In this document: positions 53,353 through 64,000 of the stretch, piece after piece
How the letters are laid out: the number at the start of each line of letters is the position of its first letter
Position numbering within the stretch: position 1 is the stretch's first letter
NCBI GenBank assembly: GCA_036365515.1
Contig: CM070876.1
Span: 135,363,394-135,427,393, forward strand
Source: Torymus aiolomorphi
Taxonomy: Eukaryota > Arthropoda > Insecta > Hymenoptera > Torymidae
Reading direction: 5' to 3'
Length of the DNA: 64,000 bases
Position numbers and translations under genes: made by a program
Notes under the pieces: model-generated
Databases searched by the model: none
Told to the model about the DNA's origin: nothing
What the model saw: only the letters and a program-made list of their open reading frames with translations

Positions 53353-56300
53353 TTATTTTATTTTAACTATTTTATAATCATTATCAAACGAAGTAAGTTT
53401 TGCTTTTAATGTTGAATCATCAATGGGTATAAAGCAGTGATATTTTCTTGTATTCTGTATAGTTCGGGTCAATTTAAAACGGCATTCTAGTACTTTACGC
53501 CTTTTCTCAATTGTTTTTTGACTCACCCAAATAGATCTAAAAACCAAATATTCTATATTTTTATAACACATAATGATTTATTATTCAAATACATAATCAA
53601 ATACGAGGGGTGTTCAAAAAGTAAGTTTCCCTAGTCTGCCGTTTTGCCCCAGCGCCATCTAGCGAGCTGGGACCGAACATAGTTTTAGTTTAGGATATAC
53701 CGATAAGAGCGGAACCAGTTTTAGCTGCCGAAAAAATTTTTTCATCAGTACCGGTTCGGAAACCATGGAGCTACCTGTGAAAAACGTGCCCACCCGTGAG
53801 TTGCGTGCAGTTATTCGCTTTTTAACTGCAAAAGGGCTTAATGGCAACGAAATTCACACTGAATTAGTGCATATCCGGTACCACGATAAATGCACATCGT
53901 TACTGTGAAGTGCTAAATAAACTTAAAAGTGCCGTTAAACGAAAGCGTCCTGGAAAATTATCGAGAAAAGTGTTGCTTTTTCACGACAATGCACGGCCTC
54001 ATTCAGCAAAAAAAACACAAACCTTACTGGAAAAATTCAAATGGGAAATGTTTGATCACCCACCCTACTCTCCAGATCTCGCACCAAGTGACTTTTTTCT
54101 TTTTCCTAAATTAAAGGAAAGTTTGGGTGGCCATCACTTCAATTCAAATGATGAAGTGAAAGACATCGTTAAATTATTCTTTAAAAAACAGGGCACGGAT
54201 TTTTATAAACAAGGTTTGTCAAAGCTTGAGAACAGATATAAAAAATGTATTCAAGTCCAAGGGGACTATGTAGAAAAATAGTTTATAAGTCAAACAATAA
54301 ATACATATGTTACTTTAACCTAAAAATTGTGTTTTGCTTTTTTCCCGGAGCAGGGAAACTTACTTTTTGAACACCCCTCGTAATATAGTCAAAAAATCTA
54401 AATTATATTATTTTTACCTTATTCCATCAATATTTTCACTAACGTAATCATACATGTCTTTTGGATTTAAAATTGGTTTTTCTGATGTTCTTTGTAAGGA
54501 TGCCCTGCGTACTGTTCGTTTAACCACTGCTCCACATCCATCACACGGACTTTTCCCATGGCTAGTAGAAAAAAAGTTGTGCGACTTAACTTTTAAGCCA
54601 AAATCCTCCTCATGATGGCAGATATTAATGAAATTGTTCCTACAGTAAATAAATACTATCTTGAAGGTAAAAATTATAAAAAATAAAATAAATCTGTTTA
54701 ATATTGTGTACATAATAATACAAATTATTTGAACTTGCATCGTAGAAGTTGTTGCTTTTTTAAAATTTGATATACAGAAAAAATAAAGAACTGTTTTAGT
54801 AATTTTATCTTTAAAGCTGTTTTCTACATAATGTAAAATTTTAACTCGGGTGTGTAACCTGCAGGTCCAGGATCTTTATGGATTTTGATGTTCTGGGTCT
54901 CAAAATAGTTTTTCACACAAATTAAATATACTTTCAGAATATTAATTTGACATATTCTTAATAATTAAAATTAAATTTTTTCAGGTCATTTAATGAACAA
55001 AAATCTAAATGTCTATTTTGTTCATATAATACGTATTAATATACTACAATAAAAGTACTCTTACTTGTTTTTGTATTGGGTAGGTGCTCCATCTGACATA
55101 TAATATACATTCTCAATAAACGGAAAATCTCGTTTTAAAAATGCAATGAGTTGCCCTTGAAAAGTGTTAACTGCACAAGCATCATGTTTTAAACAATCAC
55201 TAATAACACATACAGATAAGGTTTGTAATTTATCGTTATTGTCTTCTTTATAATACACTACAGACGGGTGTACAGTTGCTTGTGTATTATTAAAATAAAA
55301 TGCTTGGATCGAGTCTTGACAAACAAATAAGAAATTTTTAGCAAAATCTTGAAGTATAATACATGTATCTGGAGTAATAATTGTTTTGCAATGTTTTAAA
55401 TAACATTTTTGCATTTCAGTCACATAATGATGCTTTGTTAACTCCCATAAGTCATTGGCTAAATTTATAATAAAATTTCTTGTAGGTTCTTTTACCATAA
55501 TAAGACTGACTCTATTATTAGATTGTGATTCAGCATTATTTACCCAATTATGATATTCAGTCTCTGAAACATCTTCGCATGAGCTTGATTCCAATATTTT
55601 CAGAATTTCTGCTTTATCAGGACAGTTTTCACAAAGATGTAGCATACAATCGCTCCAATCTGTTGAACAAACACAATCATTTAAAATTACTCGGTAGGCT
55701 AAATTTTTGTTGATGGCAGACAATTTTAATTTGACATTTTGGTGTATAGGACATACACAAATTGTATGTGTACCAGGTGCTCCAGCACTAATACATTCTT
55801 TTGGCCTTAAAGAAGCAAATATACTGAAACCTGGTTTGCGCTGATCTTTAAAATACTGTTCATATTCTTCTTCCACCCAATTGTTGTATAGATCCTTCAA
55901 ATCATACATCAACAGTCTTTTTTGTAACTTCTCTGTGATATTAGTAATAGGATTTTTAACACTGATGCAATCTTTAATGCCGCTACATATTCTACTATTG
56001 TTTTCATCTCTATAATACTGAGTTACAGATTCTCTAAGTTCATTAGAATGAATGCTGTACACTTTACGCTTAATAGTTCCTAAGACACCTGGAAAAATAT
56101 ATTTTGAAATTAATTTCAAATAGTGTATACTTAATCAAAAAATAAAATCATAATAACAATATTATTTTTTTTAATTTAACGATTATCAAGACGATAAAAT
56201 TTAGCTCAATGTTTATTCTATTTTAATTACTATGACTTGTTATATTGGAAGAAAAGAAATAGTTTAGAATTCATTTATTTTTTTTATTTTTTTTTTTTAT

Positions 56301-57927
56301 ATTAATTTTAATAGTTCTTTTAAAATCCAATAATTACTTTATTATTTTTTATCTAATAATGAATAACGAAGGGTACCCCATGTTAAGATAGGCAAAATGC
56401 CACTATTAATGAAAGCTAAAAATGACAGTGATTTCATAGAAGTATACTAAAAAAAGAATTTTCTACGATTTTTCCGGGGACCTATCTCCCCTCCTTATAC
56501 CAGTAAGGCCTAAAAATCGCATTTTTTGGAAATTATTTTTTTCTCCCGTTCCTCAATGTTAAAAAATTTAAAAAAAAATATGAGATTACAGCTTGTAAAC
56601 AGAGAGAACACTGAGATTTCTCAAATATAGATTCTTTCTAATTAAATCGGATTTCATTTAAATGTTTAAATTACAATTCATGTATTATTTTACTTAATCC
56701 GTAAACAATACTTAAGCAATACGTAAGCAATACGTAAGTAATACATAAATAATAATACTTAAGTAATAATACATGAGTAATATAGATAAATAATTATGAG
56801 GATTTTAAATTAAATATTTTATAGGGGTACCCTTTATCATTATAGTTGATTGAACAAAAATTACATAGATTTTAATAAATTAAACTAAAATTTTCTATTA
56901 ATAATTCTCAAGTGTAATATAATATATGTAACCTAATGTATAAAGGATTATCGATTCTATATGTTTACACTATGTCTATAATCAAGATATTAAAAGTTTA
57001 TTACAACCCATTTTTTAACTTACCTACAGTAATTTTAAGTTCTTTTGCTTTATTAAACATATAACGTGAACATTGGAAATAATGTTTTGCTTGTTCAAAT
57101 TTCCAATGATTTGGAAGTAATGTCAATAACGATATTTTTTTACCAAAATTAGTTTCTTCATTATAACACTTAATTATGTTTCCAATCATTCCGTGAAATG
57201 ACATACTATCCTCTTGTAGCTGTTTAAGATTGCATTGAGTTGGCAAATTAAGATTCAATGTTTTATTAACTGTTGTACAAAATTTCGTATTCATTGATTC
57301 TAAAACACTGTATGTTTTATTTTCCAAGCGATAATCACTAAGTTTCTCTCGTTTAAGAGGAGGTTCATCAAATCCATCGAGCATTTTATTTAAACGTTGA
57401 AATCCTTGGCTCAATAATATATCTTCTGAACTTTCTGATGTACACACTTGGCTACTTGAAGAAACTTGACTACTTGAAGAAAGCTGCTCATTATTATTTA
57501 CGTTTAAACCATCATTCCCAGTGTTTTCATCTTTTTCTGCATTTTTTGTTATTATTGATGTAATTTTGAACTCACAGTTTTTACAGTACTTATTACCTGA
57601 ATCTAAATTTATATTACAAATGTTACGAAATTTATCACATTTATCAGCACTAATCATTACTAAATTATTCTCAATGGATTTTGAATGATTATTAAAACAA
57701 TTGCAACACTTCCTTTGTCTACTTGTATATCGAGTATCATATTTATGAAGATGATGGTCGCAAATAAATTTATTTTCTACATTAATATCAAAATTTTTAA
57801 TCCTAAATGATAAATACAGCTTTAATTCATTACTTAGATTACTAATTAGATTAAGAGATTTATTTCTTGTGTAATGCTCTAAATGACATTTATCATCCTC
57901 ATGCAATTCACCAATATAGCACATCAT
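53353..57927 (-). CDS. four-exon DDE-type transposase of the 7.7-kb transposon
   Basis: Four exons on the minus strand: 57,927-57,024; 56,088-55,065; 54,639-54,418; 53,536-53,353. Every junction is GT-AG and in phase, giving 777 codons with no internal stop. The N-terminal half has Cys/His clusters (CCNCFNNH; KYCKNCEF) and Ser-rich linkers. Exon 2 carries the family hallmarks: LRPKECISAGAPGTHTICVC, a Cys-rich insert, LQDFAKNFLFVCQD, VISDCLKHD and MSDGAPTQYKNK, which supply candidate catalytic Asp residues. Exon 3 has HNFFSTSHGKSPCDGCG, the probable end of the catalytic core. Exon 4 has TRKYHCFIPI, a conserved tail. The start could lie further upstream, since an acceptor-like TTCTCAG precedes the ATG. 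Presumed role: cutting and joining the element's ends. Confidence 0.75.
53604..54380 (+). mobile_element. mariner element with internal deletion
   Basis: 777 bp, ends CGAGGGGTGTTCAAAAAGTA and inverse, flanked by the TA target duplication (53,602-53,603 and 54,381-54,382). It sits in intron 3 of the transposase gene of the 7.7-kb transposon. A full mariner is about 1.3 kb, so roughly 500 bp are missing. It keeps both ends and could in principle be moved by a complete relative. Confidence 0.9.
53764..54281 (+). pseudogene. mariner transposase, internally deleted
   Basis: The N-terminus starts at the ATG at 53,764 (MELPVKNVPTRELRAVIRFL, the first helix-turn-helix) and breaks after about 48 codons where the middle of the gene is gone. 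The frame picks up again at 53,910 with the end of the catalytic domain: LLFHDNARPHSA and YSPDLAPSDFFLFP, whose two Asp residues are separated by 34 residues (the mariner D34D spacing). The first catalytic Asp and much of the DNA-binding region are lost, so no active protein is made. Confidence 0.85.
54785..55064 (-). other. intron 2 of the transposase gene (part)
   Basis: Non-coding AT-rich sequence; the full intron is 54,640-55,064 with GTAAGAG at its start and TTTACTGTAG at its end. Confidence 0.7.
56089..57023 (-). other. intron 1 of the transposase gene
   Basis: 935 bp, donor GTAAGT at 57,023 and acceptor ATTTTTCCAG at 56,089. AT-rich, with repeated TACGTAAGCAATACGTAAG words near 56,700-56,760. 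No other feature. Confidence 0.75.
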
Positions 57928-58281
57928 TTTCTTTCAATTCCTGAGAAGATAACACTTACAAAACACTATTGTACAATTTATAAAACTCAACCGAACCAAT
58001 ACTGATATACTTGGTAATAGTTCTGCTCAACTACCTTCACAATTCTACTTAGAAATATTCATTTCATTTTTTATTGTAACTTGTACTCATTGTTTAAGGA
58101 CATTTCGTGCCGTGTGTCGTGTAACGGATGACGGGTTCACGGGTGTCTCGCACAGAAAAATGGATGTCTGTCATCTATTAACTTACGTCAACACAAGTTA
58201 AATGAAACTATCTATGTATGTTTCATTTAACCTGAGCTTATACGTATAACGCACGTAAAACTATAGAAAACCTGCATTTAA

Positions 58282-58910
58282 GACCATGTCTATACTAGGT
58301 ATGCGAGAAGCGTAACCGGTACGCGCATGCGACAAGCCATACGTTTTGCACAAAGTACTTGAAATACTTAAAATGATAAATAATATCGTTGTATACGATT
58401 GAACGTAAACGTGAGTTTATATTATTAGGGTTTGTGAGCGAGAAGAAATAAACGGGAAAATTAGACTTCAAGAGTCTATGCAACCAACTCTACTCGAAAG
58501 TGAAAGTTGATTGCAGAAAAAGGTATGAACGCTTATGCGTACGAGTAAACAGGCAATAAGGCATTGTATAGGTAAAACGGGAAGTGGTAAGGTAAAAGGA
58601 ATGTGCATAAAGCACGTAGCGACTAGGCGCCGCAGGACTCTATTTAAGCCCGCTGGGTGATGTTTTTCATAGTGGGAGCGCATCGGACGCTTGCCATCTA
58701 GCGGGCACTTTGGATACTTCAATCCCGAACAATCGTAGTAGATCAGTTAGTAGATCTATATTTAGCGATAAATAATATCGTCAATAATATCGTAGTGAAA
58801 TGATATTATTTATCATTTTAAGTATTTTAAATATTTTGTCCAACACGCATTGCTTGCTCGCATCGCTTGGGCTGATCGCACGTGCTTCTCGCATAGTGTA
58901 GACACGGCCT
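58282..58910. repeat. MITE-like unit with GGCCGTGTCTACACTA ends
   Basis: The left end GACCATGTCTATACTAGGTATGCGAGAAGC is similar to the inverse of the right end (GGCCGTGTCTACACTATGCGAGAAGC). The right end coincides with the inner end of the right TIR, and the same terminal sequence is found at the inner end of the left TIR (about 53,183-53,210). A small hairpin GTTAAATGAAAC/GTTTCATTTAAC lies just outside at 58,197-58,233. Confidence 0.5.
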
Positions 58911-59893
58911 AAGATCTTCAAAATATGCAGCCTCAGCACTTTTTTAGGACAATTATGCCAAACTTATGGTTGATCTTGTAAATAAAACTTTTCCTATATT
59001 TCACAAGCTCTAATTTTACCACTTGAAAAATATTTTTTTATAAAAACGGCTATAACTTTGGCTCTAGTGGTCCTAGAAAAATCAGCGACTACGGATTTTA
59101 AAGGTCTAGGAACCACCTTTGTATCTATGTTACGTATACGTGTCAAAAATAATTATAAGATGGTAGAATTCATGTCAGTAGAGAGCCATTTTTGATTATT
59201 TTAGGTATCGAAAAATTAGATATTATAATGCTCGACAAAAAATTATTTTTTGACTTTTTCCTATAATAGGAAAAGAGTATAGTTAGATAACATCATATTC
59301 TAATGAAAAATACTTTTGTTAATGATTTTTAATTAAAGTTCGGTTGACACTGTGACCATGAACACGGTTGATTTTCGCGATTTTTGATAAAAACGTCAAC
59401 TTCAAAAGGCTGTATCTTGAAGTCTCTTCAATCAATTTAGGTCCTCAAAAAAAGAAATTAAAGGTCTCGTTGAGACAAAAAAAAATGAGACCTAGTGAGC
59501 TCAAAAATGTGGAACCAGTTACGAGATATAGAGGTTTAAAGATGATCTAAAAATGATGAAATGCAATGGCCATATCACAGATCGCCAATAAAACCTAAAT
59601 CATCATTTCATGTCAGTGTATTTTTTTTTCTTAAAATTTGAAGAAAGACAAAAAAAATGAGACCTCACTGACCTCATTTTGTTAAAATTTCAGCCTTTTA
59701 GAATTTTTTGAAAACTGGCTAAAAACAGGTCAAAATCAGGGTTTAAAAAAATTCCAGCAGGAATTAGGAATGAGATAAGGGGCTGAAATTTTGCACAAGC
59801 TATTTTTTTTATATGTACTTTCATAAAAAAAAATCGTCGACAAAATCGACGACCCCCCGCGCACACTTTTTAAAAAAAGTACAGGAACGACCC
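58877..59893. repeat. right terminal inverted repeat of the 7.7-kb transposon
   Basis: About 1 kb, inverse of the left arm, ending GTACAGGAACGACCC next to a TATATA run. It differs from the left arm by a few substitutions and an insertion (CGACAAAAT near 59,838). Confidence 0.85.
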
Positions 59894-59901
59894 ATATATA
59901 T

Positions 59902-61241
59902 TGTCACGGCCTGCCGTACCGACGTCGAGTATAAGCCGTAGTTGAAGTAACTCATGCGCGCGAATGCGAGATGGCGCGTCGATGCAGAATCTGAGCTGCA
60001 TCGACGTGATGACTAGCGGACCGCGGCGAGCCGGCGACGGCCATCTTATTGTTCGCTACGGCATTCTGCAACCGCTCTTCGTTTCGCTCCACCTTGTTTC
60101 GCCCGTTATTAAAAGAAGACTCGTTCGTTCATTTGAAGAGAAGTACCTTGTCAGAGCGCGAATCACGAGAGTTTTGCTCGTGATATACAAAAATAATGTA
60201 TTGAAGTATTTCTGCGGTTTTCGCGCGTTAAAGTACAAAGTTCAAGTGCGACAGGCTAGTATCACCTGCCGCACTCCAACTACTTAGTGTCTGGAGGAAG
60301 TAATAGCACTTTTCGTGTCCGCTCCACCGCAGCATCAAGATTTTTACATTCCTCAGGAAGTAAGACCAGACACGTCCGAGACCGATCAACTACTTGAGCC
60401 GTTGCTAAATTGGGTAAAAGGTAAGCGTTCACGCATTCTTCCGCGCCGCGTATTAGCTCCGCGTAACCGCTTGTCCAGGCTCGTCGTACCTGGACATCGG
60501 CTTCGAGTAGGTTAAACGCGAGGTCAAACCACCGGCTTTTTCAAAGCTGGAGAGTGCGCACAACAGGTGCGCACACGTGTAAACCCGCCGTCTGCCCTCT
60601 CTCTCACACTTATACGTGTGTGCGTCGCGCGGCGATCGCGACTGCTCTCACACTTCGTCGCTTTACTCGGTGAGCGCGCGCGTAGAGTACCGCACACGTG
60701 AGGCGTATTATACCTCACGTGCGCGGCGAAAATTACAGCGAGCGTGACGTCAGTCTCCGAGGCAGCTAACGTCAGAGGTAACGTGCTGGCGCACCGTTTA
60801 GATAGGGAATACGCAAACCTAAATTCATTTCTTTTATATTTCTGATCCATTATCACACCACAACTTCTTCTATTTAATAAACAATAGTCTTTTATTATTA
60901 ACATTTAACCTCTCGAGTTATTATTTCGCGACCTAGTCATTCCCCGTTCCCCGCCGCCTCTGCGGTCTTTACGTAAGAGAAAACGTATCGTTTCATCTGA
61001 GCAGCCGGCACACGAACCAGTGAACGAGAGGAGAGTTCGAGTCACTGGTGAGAAACAAAGCGCAAGTCTTCGACTTGCGTGTTGCACGGTAAGTAACCAG
61101 ATTAGGTGAACATTGCACGACGTTGTAGCGTCTGTTGCATAATCTGGCTATTACATCTCCGGGAGTTGCACCGAGAGATATGGAATTGAACCGCTAAGGT
61201 ACGCAGGTGAAACGTGCCTTAGCCCGAAAATCCACCCCGTG

Positions 61242-61244
<3 letters not shown>
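59902..61244. mobile_element. solo LTR, 1.34 kb
   Basis: G+C-rich sequence starting TGTCACGGCCTG and ending CCACCCCGTGACA, with the short inverted ends TGTCACGG/CCGTGACA of an LTR. It has inserted in a TA run, with ATAT on both sides as the likely 4-bp duplication. AATAAA occurs near 60,877 on the plus strand. No internal region is present, so it is a solo LTR left by recombination. The frames inside lack domains. Its family differs from elements 1 and 2. Confidence 0.7.

Positions 61245-61312
<68 letters not shown>
61245..61312. repeat. (TA)n microsatellite
   Basis: Pure TA array following the solo LTR. Confidence 0.9.
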
Positions 61313-61319
61313 CTTGAAA

Positions 61320-61530
61320 GGGGTTTATAAAGCCCGTTTTTTTATATATAGGTGTTTATCGAGCCCGATTTTGATTATGCAGCCCGGGCTTCATAATATT
61401 TCTAAATATAGGGGTTTATGCGGCCCGACCTAGTCTATAACCCCCCAGGGTTCATTATTTCTTTAATCACTTGCCATAGGGAACTCTGGGCTGTAGGTAC
61501 TAATATACAGTCTTGGGCTACATAAACCCC
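61320..61530. repeat. ~210-bp unit with repeated GGGGTTTATNNNGCCCG
   Basis: The motif is seen at 61,320, 61,351, 61,372 (diverged) and 61,411 in direct orientation, and as its inverse at 61,514-61,530. It sits between two TA arrays. It looks like a small foldback or minisatellite unit. No gene. Confidence 0.6.
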
Positions 61531-61535
61531 GATAA

Positions 61536-61647
<112 letters not shown>

Positions 61648-61682
61648 GCTTCGCCCCCTGCTCGCTCCGCTCGCCAACCCCC
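61648..61682. repeat. CTAG hairpin terminus, copy 1 (Helitron-like end?)
   Basis: CTAGGGGGCTTCGCCCCC followed by a second hairpin-like GCTCGCTCCGCTCGC and AACCCCC. CTAG next to a GC hairpin resembles a Helitron-type terminus (CTRR end) read in reverse. A second copy is at 63,923-63,966. Confidence 0.45.
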
Positions 61683-61868
61683 ATTTTCAGAGAGAAATTT
61701 TATAATAATGAAGTATGAAACTATCAAATTTTGACAATATGAAATTTTGATGGGTAAAATATAGGGCTTAAGACGAATCAAAGGTAAAGGATATACTATT
61801 TATGTTCTTTATAATTGCTTCAGAGCAATGAAATATCGTTATATTAATTGAATAAATAGTGTAGAAAA

Positions 61869-62735
61869 TTGATCATATTAGGAGGTGATTTTCGGCAAAT
61901 TCTTCCAGTTATGAAATGTGGTCACAAAAATAGTATAATTGAAGAAACAATTAAATTTTCTGCGTTATGGTCTCTTTTTAAAGTTTTAAAATTAAATCAA
62001 AATATTCGTTCGGAAAATAAAGAATTTGCTTCACTATTGTTAGAATTGGGTGAAGGAAAAATTAATCCATTTATTATTCCAAATAAATGGAAAACGAATA
62101 ATATTTGTAAAGAAATTTATAGTAATATTATTATTAAAACTTCAATAGATCGTGTAATCTTAACCGCTCATAATAAAGATACTAAAATTGTTAATAATAA
62201 AGTTTTAGAATTATTGAATAAAACAGTACATACGTATTATAGTTTAGATTATGCAACTCATAAAGGAGTTGATCAAACATACGAAAATATTCATTTAAAT
62301 TATCCAATTGCAATGCTTAACAATATTAGAGAAGGTCTTCCACCTCATGACTTAAAATTGAAAGTAAATGCTATTGTTATGTTAATTAGAAATATAAGTA
62401 TTGTACAAGGAATGTCTAATGGTACACGTCTAAGAATAACTGGATTATATGCTCATAATGTTAAGGCAGAAATAATTACAGGCGAAAGAATTGGTGAAGA
62501 GGCTTTTATTCCACGAATAACATTAAATACTGCAGATTAATCTTCATTTGCTTTTATTCTTTACCGTAAACAATTTCCAATTGTATTAGGTTTTGCCATG
62601 ACAATAAATAAATCTCAAGGACAGTTTCGATTCTATTGGAATTTTTATTAGACAACCACTATTTTCACATGGTCAGTTATATGTTGCTTTATCCCGATGT
62701 AAAATCCTAACAATATATTTATTGAAAATTGTTCA
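61869..62735 (+). pseudogene. Helitron helicase fragment (PIF1-like)
   Basis: A frame without ATG begins near 61,869 at the Walker B region (ILGGDFRQILPV) and continues through the PIF1-like helicase: LNQNIRSENKEFASLLLELG, a VILTAHNKDTKIVN stretch, and the LREGLPPHD-like and VMLIRNI segments, to a stop at 62,540. After that, pieces in shifted frames carry the last motifs (FAMTINKSQGQ and HGQLYVALSRC). The Rep nuclease and the first helicase motifs are absent, and at least two frame breaks are present. It is the 3' remnant of a Helitron transposase gene. Confidence 0.75.
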
Positions 62736-63045
62736 GAAAATTCTTTAATAATAGATAACATTGTATGGAAAGAAATTTTTGAAATTTAATCTATAATTTA
62801 CACTATAAGATTTGATGAGTGAAAATTTATGTCGTATTTGTATATGATCTCAATTTCTCCTAAGCTCAAGGAATTTATAACAATAATCATTTTAATTAAA
62901 ATATTACCCTTTGTGAAAATATAAGACATGTTGTATCTTCTCATAAGTTTAATATCATAAATAATCTGAATATTGTTGTACATTTCATAAATAAATATTT
63001 CATAATTATTTAATATATTAATGTGAAATATTTGTTTATTAAATC
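62736..63045. other. AT-rich sequence after the helicase
   Basis: Non-coding, AT-rich, probably the 3' part of the Helitron remnant. Nothing specific seen. Confidence 0.45.
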
Positions 63046-63049
63046 TAAT

Positions 63050-63147
63050 AAAGATGTGAATTAATTTTCATTATATTTTAAACTTTGCACAATTTTTATT
63101 TTAGAGATATTACAATAATAAGTAATGAAAATTAATTCACATCTTAC
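63050..63147. repeat. inverted repeat, ~24-bp arms
   Basis: AAGATGTGAATTAATTTTCA at 63,050 and its inverse TGAAAATTAATTCACATCTT at about 63,127, with an AT-rich loop of roughly 55 bp. Confidence 0.8.
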
Positions 63148-63589
63148 ATGGTGGAGGAAGGAAGGGCTAGGATGGAGTCAAGGAGGATTACGGAGAGATG
63201 ACTCCCATGGTTTTTAGGGCTACTGGCGATGAATTCCATGGTTGTGTTTAGGCTCATTATATAAAAAATTATTGTGTAATTCTATATGATTTCGGCATGT
63301 CCCAAAATCATATATATAATTATTATTATTTCTTATATATAAAACCTAAGCTCAATAAAAACAAAAATTCAACGCGCCTATAACAGTACCTCAGTGGTGG
63401 TGTGGAAAGCTGTTCCAAATGTGCGAAATGTGGTAAGAGTTGAAAACATAATTGTCTATGTTGGTTCTAATAATAATTAGTATATTTTTGAGTTTTTTTA
63501 AATGTTCGAATTCAAAGATTTAGTGACAGTTTTCTCTTTGATGGTTTTTCGATTATCATAAAAAACAATAGTCCGGTAGTAGTCCAGAG

Positions 63590-63862
63590 TTGGAGGGGAC
63601 GTTGGACGGGATGATGGAGGGGACGGTAAGTGGGGGGCGGTGGAGGGCGGTGGAGGGCGGTGGAGGGGACGGTGGAGGGCGGTAGAGGAGACGTTGGTCT
63701 GACTGAGATTAAAAAATAACGTGATTTTTGAACGAATTTAACGTTAAAAAGTGGAGGGGACGATGGAGGGGCAGCAAATAGGTAAGTGGAAGGGATGGTG
63801 GAGGGGACGGTGGAGGGCGGCGGAGGGGACGGTGGAGTGCGGTGGAGGGGGCGGTGGACGGA
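63590..63862. repeat. G-rich minisatellite (GGTGGAGGGC / GGTGGAGGGGAC)
   Basis: Units of 10-12 bp, GGTGGAGGGC and GGTGGAGGGGAC, repeat many times in two blocks (about 63,590-63,695 and 63,750-63,862) separated by about 55 bp of unique AT-rich sequence. Runs of three to six G on one strand make G-quadruplexes possible. Confidence 0.8.
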
Positions 63863-63922
63863 CTGCGTTCAGATATAGCAGTAACGCCTATATAATATAG
63901 GGATATATATATATATATATAT

Positions 63923-63966
63923 ACTAGGGGGCTTCGCCCCCCTGGGCGCTTCGCGCGCCAACCCCC
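63923..63966. repeat. CTAG hairpin terminus, copy 2
   Basis: CTAGGGGGCTTCGCCCCCC, then GGCGCTTCGCGCGCC and AACCCCCC, in the same orientation as copy 1 and likewise preceded by a short TA run. About 2.27 kb from copy 1. Confidence 0.6.
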
Positions 63967-64000
63967 CTACTTTTACTTTATAGAATTTTAAAGAAACTTA

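Larger units (their letters stand above)
52213..59893 (-). mobile_element. 7.7-kb DNA transposon with ~1-kb TIRs and a four-exon transposase (Sola-like?)
   Basis: The ends GGGTCGTTCCTGTACTTTT and inverse delimit arms of about 1.0 kb (52,213-53,217 and 58,877-59,893), close to identical by eye. Both flanks are TA-rich, so a short TATA-type target duplication is possible but cannot be proved. The minus-strand gene inside (53,353-57,927) encodes a DDE-type protein of a family usually annotated only as uncharacterised in arthropods and cnidarians. My best guess at the superfamily is Sola, on protein pattern and long TIRs, and this is uncertain. A deleted mariner (53,604-54,380) and a MITE-like unit near the right arm have inserted. 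Confidence 0.75.

Noticed and set aside
60056..61087. Several 60-126-codon frames in the G+C-rich stretch
   Set aside because: They lie in a solo LTR and lack domains or consistent codon bias.

Overview
The window looks like a transposon-dense, AT-rich intergenic or intronic stretch of an arthropod nuclear genome. An insect, quite possibly a hymenopteran, is my best guess. This rests on Gypsy elements with an envelope gene, a mariner, a Crypton, CR1/Jockey-type LINEs, Helitron pieces, GT-AG introns and many TA arrays; no species can be named from the sequence. I found only one piece of an ordinary host gene: the first coding exon of translation factor eIF6 at 42,424-42,530 (+). Almost everything else is mobile DNA, much of it nested.

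Left part (1-11,763): a pogo/Tigger-like transposase runs off the left edge on the minus strand. Then comes a series of large foldback (palindromic) elements at 3.48-4.04, 5.06-8.55 (with two more palindromes inside) and 8.72-9.40 kb, with TA/CA microsatellites and a degenerate 32-bp minisatellite.

Gypsy element 1 (11,764-23,739, minus strand) is complete in structure: two 1,548-bp LTRs that I see differing at nine positions, TSD ACGG, a small coiled-coil ORF, gag, pol, a macro-like segment, integrase and an envelope gene. Its reading frames are broken at three places (two in pol, one in env). A Crypton-type tyrosine recombinase pseudogene with one intron follows (24,434-25,854).

Middle (26-42 kb): a 2.5-kb palindrome (26,912-29,417), a 120-bp tandem repeat, and Gypsy element 2 (30,482-40,340, minus strand, TSD GTAC), which is decayed, has unequal LTRs and carries an internally deleted LINE. 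Next is a cluster of four palindromic MITEs, three of them inside the first (41,170-42,033).

Right part: the eIF6 exon, then two LINEs of one family arranged tail to tail (43.86-48.34 kb plus, 48.57-51.09 kb minus), the first with an intact ORF2. A 7.7-kb DNA transposon follows (52,213-59,893) with terminal inverted repeats of about 1 kb and a four-exon transposase gene, 777 codons long, that reads open through its splice sites. A deleted mariner lies in its third intron. Its terminal bases match those of the 2.5-kb palindrome, so the two are probably autonomous and non-autonomous members of one family. A 1.34-kb solo LTR sits in the adjoining TA tract. A truncated Helitron helicase and a G-rich minisatellite close the window.
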